The notes under the pieces are model-generated. The model was not told the DNA's origin, made no database searches, and worked only from the letters and a program-made list of their open reading frames with translations. Shown one piece after another: positions 15,862 to 21,987 of a stretch of DNA of 21,987 nucleotides. Numbering within the stretch: position 1 is the stretch's first letter; each line of letters begins with the position of its first letter. Source of the DNA: JAAYAN01 sp964437215 (GTDB lineage Bacteria > Bacteroidota > Ignavibacteria > Ignavibacteriales > Melioribacteraceae); contig CAYTFZ010000037.1 in the NCBI GenBank assembly GCA_964437215.1, forward strand, positions 1 through 21,987, in the 5' to 3' direction. The translations under genes and the position numbers were made by a program.

Positions 15862-17586
15862 TTATTTAATTATTTTTCTTCTATCCGTATAACTTGTATG
15901 AAGAATTTTATGTGCAATATGACTGTTTGGTTCAATTAAAAACTCTTTATAAATATTTTGAATTGAAATATTATTATGAGACTTTCTGTTACTCATTTTC
16001 AAATCTATCTCATAAAGAGCCTGAATCCTCTTTTTAACTTTTTCAGGTTTTTGATGAATCGGCTGTCCTCCTCCGTTTATACATCCGCCGGGACACGCCA
16101 TTACTTCAATAAAATGATATTTCGTTTTTCCTTCCTTTATTTCGGAAATCATTTGTTCAACATTTCCTATTCCGTTTACTACTGCTATGTTTAATTCCAT
16201 CTCGCCAATATGCACAACACTTTTTTTAATTCCTTCCAAACCCCTTATATCATGAAATTCAAGTTTTTCAAGCTCTTTACCGGTTATATTAAAATATGCA
16301 GTGCGCAGTGCAGCTTCCATTACACCGCCCGATGTTCCGAAAATAACAGCCGCCCCTGACGATTCGCCAAGAGGATTATCAAATTCATCTTCCGGAAGAT
16401 CGTCAAAATCAATTCCCATCATATTAAAAAGTCTTACAAGCTCGCGTGTTGTTAAAACAGCATCCACATCCTGAAGATTATTATAATTTAATTCCGGTCT
16501 GGCCGATTCGAATTTTTTAACGGTACAGGGCATTATTGAAACCACAAAAATATCATTAGGGTCAATTCCCATTTTCTTTGCATAATACGATTTAAGAATT
16601 GCTCCTTCCATCTCGTGAGGCGATTTGCAAGTGGATAAATTTTCAATCATTTCAGGATGATTATGTTCAAGATATTTAACCCATCCTGGGCAGCAGCTTG
16701 TAAACATAGGTAATGTTTTTTTGTTAATAATTCTATCGGCAAGTTCCGATGCTTCTTCCATAATTGTAAGATCGGCAGAAAAATTAGTATCAAATACTTT
16801 TTTAAAACCTAGTCTTCGTAGACCGGTAACAAGCTGACCTGTTACATTGCTTCCCAAAGGAAGATTGTATTCTTCGCCAATAGTTGCTCTTACTGCGGGC
16901 GCAATTTGCGCTACAACAAACTTCTGCTTGTTGTTTATTGCATTCATAACTTCCTTAGTACTGCTCCTTTCGCGTAAAGCAGCAGTTGGACAAACTAAAA
17001 TACATTGTCCGCATAAAATACAATCACTTATATTCAATCCTTTATTATAAGGTGTTGTTACATTTGTGCGGAAACCTCTGTTTGTAAAATCGATTGCACT
17101 TACTTTTTGAATTTCATTGCATGTTCTCACACATCTTCCGCAAAGAATACATTTTGCCGGATCACGTTCCATTGATGCACTGGAAATATCTATTGCGTGG
17201 TTTTTCTTTTCTCCTATATACCTATGCTCTCTTAATGAATATTTTTTTGCCAGATTTTGTAACTCGCAATTTCCGTTGCGAACACAAATCAGGCAATCCT
17301 GAGGATGATTTTCAACTAAAAGCTCAACAATTGTTTTACGTGCATTTTTTACACGGATTGAATTTGTTTGAACTTTCATTCCTTCGGTAACTGGATAAGC
17401 ACAGCTAGGAATTAGACCTTTCATTCCTTCAACTTCCACAACACAAATACGGCATGCTCCCGTGGGAAATAAATCCTTCATATGACACAAAGTAGGAATA
17501 TGTATTCCAACAGATTTTGCTGCATCAAGAATTGTCATATTTTCTTCAGCCTGAACATCGATATTATTTATAGTAAGTTCAATCAT
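15862..17586 (-). CDS. hydA: [FeFe]-hydrogenase catalytic subunit HydA, set 2
   Basis: This 574-residue catalytic subunit is nearly colinear with Clostridium pasteurianum CpI. It has a [2Fe-2S] domain (C34, C45, C48, C62), a His-ligated cluster (H94, C98, C101, C107), ferredoxin clusters (C146-C156 and C189-C199), and an H-cluster domain with complete L1 TSCCPGW (relay C298, ligand C299), L2 MPCTVKKFE (C354) and L3 MACPGGCINGGGQP (C498, C502). The C-terminal tail matches the small-subunit-like segment. All known catalytic residues appear present. The ATG at 17584-17586 has an AGAGGA site. It lies 15 bases after hydB2 and 15 bases before the sensor kinase. It should reduce protons or oxidise H2 with electrons from HydB2/HydC2. 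Confidence 0.96.
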   Translation of the reverse strand: MIELTINNIDVQAEENMTILDAAKSVGIHIPTLCHMKDLFPTGACRICVVEVEGMKGLIPSCAYPVTEGMKVQTNSIRVKNARKTIVELLVENHPQDCLICVRNGNCELQNLAKKYSLREHRYIGEKKNHAIDISSASMERDPAKCILCGRCVRTCNEIQKVSAIDFTNRGFRTNVTTPYNKGLNISDCILCGQCILVCPTAALRERSSTKEVMNAINNKQKFVVAQIAPAVRATIGEEYNLPLGSNVTGQLVTGLRRLGFKKVFDTNFSADLTIMEEASELADRIINKKTLPMFTSCCPGWVKYLEHNHPEMIENLSTCKSPHEMEGAILKSYYAKKMGIDPNDIFVVSIMPCTVKKFESARPELNYNNLQDVDAVLTTRELVRLFNMMGIDFDDLPEDEFDNPLGESSGAAVIFGTSGGVMEAALRTAYFNITGKELEKLEFHDIRGLEGIKKSVVHIGEMELNIAVVNGIGNVEQMISEIKEGKTKYHFIEVMACPGGCINGGGQPIHQKPEKVKKRIQALYEIDLKMSNRKSHNNISIQNIYKEFLIEPNSHIAHKILHTSYTDRRKIIK

Positions 17587-17601
17587 TTTATCCTCTTCGC
17601 T

Positions 17602-19335
17602 TTAATAAACATGAATGGCTTCAAGACGGCATGTTTCGATACACATACCGCACTTAATGCACTGAGCTTCAATTATTTGATGCGGTTCTTTTTTCTCGCC
17701 GATAATTGCGCCCGAAGGACATTTTTTTACGCAAAGACCGCAACCTGAACACATTTCCATATCAATCTTGTATGTAAGAAGTTCTTTACAAACACCGGCA
17801 GGACAATTTCTTTCATAAAGATGCGCTTCGTATTCATCTCTGAAATATCTCAATCCCGAAAGAATAGGATTAGGAGCTGTTTGCCCCAAGCCGCACAAAG
17901 AGGTATCTTTAATTACTTCTGCTAATCTTTGCAGATGGATAATTCCTTTAAATCTCTGTAATTCCTCTGTTTTATCTTTTACCGATTTGTAACTTTTAGG
18001 AATTCTTTCNNNNNNNNNNNNNNNNNNNNNNNNNNNNNNNNNNNNNNNNNNNNNNNNNNNNNNNNNNNNNNNNNNNNNNNNNNNNNNNNNNNNNNNNNNN
18101 NNNNNNNNNGCAAATACTTTTGTGCCCTTGCTGGTTTCTGTTCCTATTTTTGCAAACCACCCGCTGCCGTTTTTAATTATTGCTGGAATATTTGCAAAGG
18201 TTTCCACATTATTAATGATTGTTGGTTTTCCCCATAAACCGCTGTCTGCAGGATAAGGAGGACGCGGTTTTGGCATTCCCCGTTTTCCTTCTATTGAAGC
18301 AATTAAAGCAGTTTCTTCACCGCATACAAAGGCTCCTGCACCCTTTTTGATTTTTAAATTGAAGCTGAAACCGCTGCCAAGAATATTATTGCCAAGTATT
18401 TTGTACTCTTTGCATTGCCTAATCGTATTTTCAAGCCTTTCAATTGCCAAAGGATATTCAGCACGGCAATAAATAAATCCTTCTTTTGCGCCGATGGCAT
18501 AAGCGCCAATTATCATTCCTTCAACAATTCTGAACGGATCGCTTTCTAAAACGGATCTGTCCATAAAAGCCCCTGGATCCCCTTCATCCGCATTGCAGAT
18601 AAGATATTTAATATCTGTTTTTTTTCTAGAAGCAATTTCCCACTTTTTCCCTGTAGGGAATCCTCCGCCTCCTCTTCCACGCAGTCCGCTTTCAACAATT
18701 TCTTTTATTACATCAGCCGGTGTCATAATTCTTAATGCTTTATCAATTCCTTTAAACCCGCCATGAGCTATATAACTATCAATATTAGTCGGGTCAATAA
18801 TTCCACAGTTTTCTAGAACTATTTTCACCTGATCTCTGAAGAACGGCAATTCACTTAAAAGCGGAATTCCGTTTTCGTTTTTTTCGTGACATCCCAAAAG
18901 TTTTTTTGTGAAAACACCTTTTTCCAATATTGTTTGTTTAATCAGTTCAGGAACATCCTTATAAGTAACCTCACAATAAGAAATTCTGGGTTTTCCCGGA
19001 AGTTTTACTTCAACTATCGGTTCTTTTGCGCAATAACCTATGCAGCCGGTTGGAATAATATCAGCTTCAATATCGGAAGCTGCTAAATATTTTTCTATTT
19101 CCAGTTTTACTTTATTTGCTCCGGATGCAAGCCCGCAAGTTCCCATTCCAATAAATATTAATGGTTTATCGTGTTTTTTAAATATAAGTCTTTGGTTTAA
19201 ATCTTTTATCTTTTCAGAACATTCAGCAGTGTGATGACATAAAGCGCCTTCTGTTGAACACTGAATAAAATGTTCACATGGATTTTTGTCAGAATGATGA
19301 CATTCTTCACAGCACATTTCAATAAATCTGTTCAT
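17602..19335 (-). CDS. hydB: NAD(H)-binding flavoprotein subunit HydB, set 2, full-length form with assembly gap
   Basis: This is the flavin subunit of trimeric hydrogenase set 2. In order it has an unusual Cys/His-rich N-terminus (C8, C9, C12, H13, H14, C20, H22, C26, C33, H34, H35, C39), a thioredoxin-like domain (about 58-130; C67, C98, C102), a NuoF-like core (GRGGGGFPTGKKW 220-232, NADEGDPG 249-256), and a C-terminal ferredoxin domain with two [4Fe-4S] motifs (CSGCGLCVKKC and CIKCGMCIETC). The gap at 18010-18109 removes the stretch that should hold the ESCG-x-CTPC cluster ligands; CGLG survives. The ATG at 19333-19335 overlaps the hydC2 stop by four bases and has an AGGTGA site. This form resembles HydB of electron-bifurcating hydrogenases. 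Confidence 0.93.
   Translation of the reverse strand: MNRFIEMCCEECHHSDKNPCEHFIQCSTEGALCHHTAECSEKIKDLNQRLIFKKHDKPLIFIGMGTCGLASGANKVKLEIEKYLAASDIEADIIPTGCIGYCAKEPIVEVKLPGKPRISYCEVTYKDVPELIKQTILEKGVFTKKLLGCHEKNENGIPLLSELPFFRDQVKIVLENCGIIDPTNIDSYIAHGGFKGIDKALRIMTPADVIKEIVESGLRGRGGGGFPTGKKWEIASRKKTDIKYLICNADEGDPGAFMDRSVLESDPFRIVEGMIIGAYAIGAKEGFIYCRAEYPLAIERLENTIRQCKEYKILGNNILGSGFSFNLKIKKGAGAFVCGEETALIASIEGKRGMPKPRPPYPADSGLWGKPTIINNVETFANIPAIIKNGSGWFAKIGTETSKGTKVFXXXXXXXXXXXXXXXXXXXXXXXXXXXXXXXXXXERIPKSYKSVKDKTEELQRFKGIIHLQRLAEVIKDTSLCGLGQTAPNPILSGLRYFRDEYEAHLYERNCPAGVCKELLTYKIDMEMCSGCGLCVKKCPSGAIIGEKKEPHQIIEAQCIKCGMCIETCRLEAIHVY
18010..18109. other. Assembly gap (100 N) inside hydB2
   Basis: Exactly 100 N. 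Aligning with HydB1, the protein jumps from the KVF position (HydB1 residue 233) to about residue 340. About 105 residues, or roughly 320 bases, are therefore missing and not 100. The reading frame is consistent on both sides as written. Confidence 0.95.
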
Positions 19336-19817
19336 TCTTCACCTGCATTTTGTTTAATTTGCGTTTTATCTTCAAGCTTAAATTTGTTTAGAATTTTCGG
19401 TAACTCTCGGATTGTAACGCGTCCGTAATACTCGTCATTTATATTAATTACTGGCGCAATGCTGCAAGCTCCTATGCAAGCAACCGTTTCAAGTGTAAAT
19501 AATTTATCCCGTGTAGTTTCGCCGGCTTTAATTTTTAGTTCAAGTTCTAAAGCAGATAAAATATTTTCAGATTCTTTAACATGACAGGCTGTCCCTCGGC
19601 AAACACGTATAACATTTTTACCTAAAGGCTTTAAACGGAATTGATTATAAAATGTGGCCACTCCGTAAACACTGCTTAATGGTAATTTCAAATAGTCGGC
19701 AACTTTTTGAATTACATTTTCGGGCAGATATCCGAAAGCATTTTGAACATCCTGTAAAATTGCAATAAGATTTCCTCTGTTTGCAGGTTCATATTTTAAT
19801 AAGATTTGTTCATCCAT
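19332..19817 (-). CDS. hydC: NuoE-like [2Fe-2S] subunit HydC, set 2
   Basis: This 161-residue thioredoxin-like [2Fe-2S] protein of the NuoE/HydC family has ligands C73 and C78 (CRGTAC) and C114 and C118 (CIGAC). It is the first gene of the ten-gene hydrogenase operon and overlaps hydB2 by ATGA. The ATG at 19815-19817 has an AGGAA ribosome site. It should pair with HydB2 in electron exchange with NAD(H). The upstream spacer is AT-rich and I found no convincing promoter for the operon in it. Confidence 0.94.
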   Translation of the reverse strand: MDEQILLKYEPANRGNLIAILQDVQNAFGYLPENVIQKVADYLKLPLSSVYGVATFYNQFRLKPLGKNVIRVCRGTACHVKESENILSALELELKIKAGETTRDKLFTLETVACIGACSIAPVININDEYYGRVTIRELPKILNKFKLEDKTQIKQNAGEE

Positions 19818-20024
19818 AGTATTTCCTGTTTTTTACAGTTATTCCAATTTATATGCCATTATCGATCCAAAAGGCACTATGTTTTAGAGCTATATTCGAT
19901 ATTTATTTCTCTATATAACATAACAAATTCCATCAAATAAGAAAAACATTTTTTATATTATTATATATAAGAAATATTTTACGTGATTTTTTATGTTTTT
20001 TTTATTCAGTTAATTATTTTATTA

Positions 20025-20055
20025 TTGCGGTTTTTATAAGTTTATAATATATTTG
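20025..20055 (+). promoter_or_regulatory. Bacteroidota-type promoter of the tRNA gene
   Basis: TTG (20025-20027), a 20-base spacer, then TATATTTG (20048-20055) fit the -33 TTTG and -7 TAnnTTTG pattern described for Bacteroidota. The tRNA begins 15 bases after the -7 element, a fitting distance for transcription to start a few bases before it. Confidence 0.6.
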
Positions 20056-20069
20056 TGTTCGTTCTTTTT

Positions 20070-20146
20070 GGGCCTATAGCTCAGTCGGTTAGAGCATCTG
20101 ACTCATAATCAGAGGGTCGGTGGTTCGATTCCATCTGGGCCCACCA
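20070..20146 (+). tRNA. tRNA with CAU anticodon, probably tRNA-Ile2 (lysidine), possibly tRNA-Met
   Basis: This is a 77-base cloverleaf with encoded CCA. The acceptor GGGCCTA pairs with TGGGCCC with one G-T wobble. The anticodon stem TCTGA/TCAGA encloses loop CTCATAA. The T arm is GGTGG/CCATC with loop TTCGATT. The C4-G69 and C5-G68 pairs are those recognised by the lysidine synthetase TilS in tRNA-Ile2 of E. coli. The GGGCCTA acceptor also resembles tRNA-Ile-GAU of many bacteria, so I favour an AUA-reading isoleucine tRNA. Elongator Met cannot be excluded by eye. Confidence 0.93.
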
Positions 20147-20166
20147 ATTTTACAATATATACTTTT

Positions 20167-20193
20167 AAATCCGGTTTTTACCGGATTTTTTTT
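20167..20193 (+). terminator. Rho-independent terminator after the tRNA
   Basis: AAATCCGG and CCGGATTT form an 8-base perfect stem with a 6-base loop, followed by more T residues. It starts 20 bases after the tRNA. The stem is the same as the core of the terminator at 8061-8093. Confidence 0.8.
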
Positions 20194-20237
20194 CTTTAAA
20201 GAATTAAAAAAATAATTTTTCTGTAAATATATTACTT

Positions 20238-20396
20238 ATGAACGAAGATAAAATATTTCTTGAACTATTAAATGTGATGAGTGAAGATGAGACTGAGCTT
20301 GTCTGCAAGTTGCTTTCTCTTAACAACGAGGAATATTTGCTCAAAATAATGGTAAGTTACTTAATAAAATACAGACTTGAATTACCTTCGTTGTAA
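20238..20396 (+). CDS. Small hypothetical protein, 52 residues
   Basis: An ATG-initiated ORF of 52 codons begins MNEDKIFLELL and ends in TAA. It is rich in Leu, Glu and Lys and predicted helical, with one Cys (C23), no signal peptide and no recognised family. It lies downstream of the tRNA terminator and stops seven bases before the stop codon of the convergent kinase gene. No clear ribosome site or promoter is visible. It fits its spacer neatly, which argues mildly for a real gene. It could also be chance. Confidence 0.4.
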   Translation: MNEDKIFLELLNVMSEDETELVCKLLSLNNEEYLLKIMVSYLIKYRLELPSL

Positions 20397-20403
20397 ATTT
20401 ATT

Positions 20404-21987
20404 TCAGTTGTTAAAAATATTTTTTGTTTGAAGATTAAATTTAAACTCGGTACCTTTATTTATTTCGCTGCTTACTTGAATTTCACCTCCGTTTTTATTA
20501 ACAAATTCTTTACATAAAATTAAACCCAATCCTGTCCCTTTCTCAGCATTAGTTCCGTCAGTTGTTAAATGTTCGTCAATCCTGAAAAGCTTTTTCATAT
20601 TTGATTCAGATATTCCTACTCCTTCATCTCTTACCGATACATAAACAAATTCATCATTCCTTTTAGCTGTAATATGTATTTTATTTCCGTTTGGAGTAAA
20701 CTTTATGGCATTAGATAAAAGATTTCGAATTACTGTTTCAATCATATTTTTGTCAGCATAAACTTTTAACTCATCATCAATAGTAATTTCCAGTTTAATG
20801 TTTTTCTGAATAAGATTTGCAACATAAATATCTTTTAAGTCATTAATCAATATTCCAATATCAAAAAGACCTGGAAAAAATTCTATTCTGTCTGTTTGTA
20901 GTCTGGACCATTCAAGCAAATTCTGCAATAGTTTAAATACACCCTTTGCGGAACTGTTTATATTTTGAACAAATTCTTTAATTTCATCTTTCTCCATTTC
21001 ATCAATATCATTTAAAAGGAAATCCGAGAATCCTAAAAGACTTGTAAACGGACTTTTTAAATCGTGTGAAATAATAGAAAAGAATTTATCTTTATTAGCA
21101 TTTAATTCCTTAAGCTTTTCTTCTGATTCTGTAAGCTTTACATTTAAATATGCCAATTGTCCGGCAGCTTCTTCTGACTGATCCCTGTTAACCTGAAGTT
21201 CCTCGATATACCGCGATACTTCATTTTCAATTTCCACTTGTTCGCTTATATTTCGAATAATTCCAAGCAAACCTATTGTCTCATTCTTCTCATTTTTTAC
21301 CGGAACTTTTGTGCAGCTGAAATAATACATGCCGTCATCATTGTTATGAATAGTGCAAATTTTATCCCATATCGCTTCATTTGTACTCAATATTTCAAGA
21401 TCATCATTAAACAGCAACATTGCTACTTCATTTTGAAATACTTCGTTTTCGTTTAACCCTATAATTGTTGAAATATCTTCTACGTGAAAAAAATGTGCGA
21501 AAGAATAATTCAATTTTCTAAAAGTATTATCTATGCTTTTTAAATATATCATATCAGGAAGACTGTTTACAAGATTTTCCCATAGAATTACGTTTTCGTC
21601 AACATCTTTATTTTTTACTTCTTTATTATTTATGTATTTTTGACTGCTGATGAAAAGGATTATCAAATAAGCTATTGTTGTTATTTTTATTTGAGATATT
21701 TCATTTAAAAACATATAACTTAAAGACAAATACAATAAAACTACTATAACACTTATAATAATTGTATTTTTTTTACCAAAGAATTCAGATAAAAGAAAAG
21801 GAAATATAATAAACGAAATACCGGAAAGTTTATTTTCATTTAATCCGATAATTAAATCAGAAATTAAACATATCAATAATATTATGGATATTTTTAATGA
21901 CTTCTCTTTTTTAATGAAAACAGAATAGAGAACCAGACTTAATGAAGTTATTCCTGCGAAAATATTATTAAGAAGTATATCATTACT
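20404..21987 (-). CDS. Membrane-bound PAS sensor histidine kinase, 5' end cut by window
   Basis: The reading frame is open to the right window edge, so the true start is outside. A TTG at 21874-21876 is inside a membrane helix and is not a start. About 527 residues are visible. They comprise several membrane helices (to about 21640), a PAS domain (about 21230-21580), a coiled linker (about 21090-21230), HisKA with His at 21064-21066 (ISHDLKSP), and an ATPase domain with NLLSNAIKF, DEGVGIS and GTGLGL blocks. It should autophosphorylate and pass phosphate to a regulator coded elsewhere, as no receiver gene adjoins it in the window. The membrane part has no large extracytoplasmic domain in view, so the signal is probably membrane or internal. 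Confidence 0.9.
   Translation of the reverse strand, partial: SNDILLNNIFAGITSLSLVLYSVFIKKEKSLKISIILLICLISDLIIGLNENKLSGISFIIFPFLLSEFFGKKNTIIISVIVVLLYLSLSYMFLNEISQIKITTIAYLIILFISSQKYINNKEVKNKDVDENVILWENLVNSLPDMIYLKSIDNTFRKLNYSFAHFFHVEDISTIIGLNENEVFQNEVAMLLFNDDLEILSTNEAIWDKICTIHNNDDGMYYFSCTKVPVKNEKNETIGLLGIIRNISEQVEIENEVSRYIEELQVNRDQSEEAAGQLAYLNVKLTESEEKLKELNANKDKFFSIISHDLKSPFTSLLGFSDFLLNDIDEMEKDEIKEFVQNINSSAKGVFKLLQNLLEWSRLQTDRIEFFPGLFDIGILINDLKDIYVANLIQKNIKLEITIDDELKVYADKNMIETVIRNLLSNAIKFTPNGNKIHITAKRNDEFVYVSVRDEGVGISESNMKKLFRIDEHLTTDGTNAEKGTGLGLILCKEFVNKNGGEIQVSSEINKGTEFKFNLQTKNIFNN

Noticed and set aside
19874..19890. GCACTA and TAGAGC as a hairpin operator before hydC2
   Set aside because: One mismatch in six bases and a short stem in AT-rich DNA; too weak to support a site.
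19881..19894. GTTTTAGAGCTATA resembles the start of a type II CRISPR repeat
   Set aside because: Only one copy, no spacers, no second repeat and no cas gene in the window, so chance similarity is more likely.
20070..20146. tRNA as an integration site for a mobile element
   Set aside because: No integrase, no repeated tRNA 3' end and no mobile genes are visible nearby.
21874..21876. TTG as start of the right-edge kinase
   Set aside because: Upstream codons stay open to the window edge and encode more membrane helix.

Overview
The window is AT-rich and looks like a contig from a metagenome-assembled or draft genome. Two runs of exactly 100 N mark scaffold gaps of unknown size. Almost everything is coded on the minus strand. 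Only a tRNA and one small ORF are on the plus strand. A TAnnTTTG-type -7 element before the tRNA points to the Bacteroidota/Ignavibacteria/Chlorobi side. Several genes carry clear Shine-Dalgarno sequences (AGAGGA, GGAGGT, AAGGAGG), which is less usual for classical Bacteroidia. A fermentative, polysaccharide-degrading Ignavibacteria-like anaerobe is my best guess (inference only).

Region 1 (about 1-7921, transcribed leftwards) is a polysaccharide-degradation operon. In order it holds a membrane-anchored SGNH hydrolase with C-terminal TPR-like repeats, an exported tandem CE1-type esterase, an exported GH43 enzyme, and an exported GH95 alpha-L-fucosidase/L-galactosidase that runs off the left edge. 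The set fits debranching of a decorated hemicellulose such as a complex arabinoxylan. No SusC/SusD genes are in the window.

Region 2 (8113-19817, transcribed leftwards, closed by a terminator at 8061-8093) is a tightly packed ten-gene [FeFe]-hydrogenase operon. It starts with a complete trimeric hydrogenase set (hydC2, hydB2, hydA2). A four-gene signalling module follows: a sensor histidine kinase built on a hydrogenase-like iron-sulfur domain, a single-domain response regulator, a receiver-PAS-kinase hybrid, and a second single-domain response regulator. A second, structurally different hydrogenase set (hydC1, hydB1, hydA1) ends the operon. The two sets differ in ways that suggest different electron partners. 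HydB2 carries an N-terminal thioredoxin-like iron-sulfur domain and a C-terminal two-cluster ferredoxin domain, while HydB1 is a bare NuoF-like core. HydA1 has a Ser where HydA2 has an H-cluster-ligand Cys. The HydEFG maturases are not here and must lie elsewhere. This two-hydrogenase sandwich around an H-cluster-like sensor kinase is the most interesting system in the window.

Region 3 (19818-21987) has an AT-rich divergent spacer (252 bases), a CAU-anticodon tRNA with its own promoter and terminator, a 52-codon ORF, and a convergent membrane-bound PAS histidine kinase cut by the right edge. No gene-free stretch exceeds 300 bases. The longest are 19818-20069 and 7922-8112.
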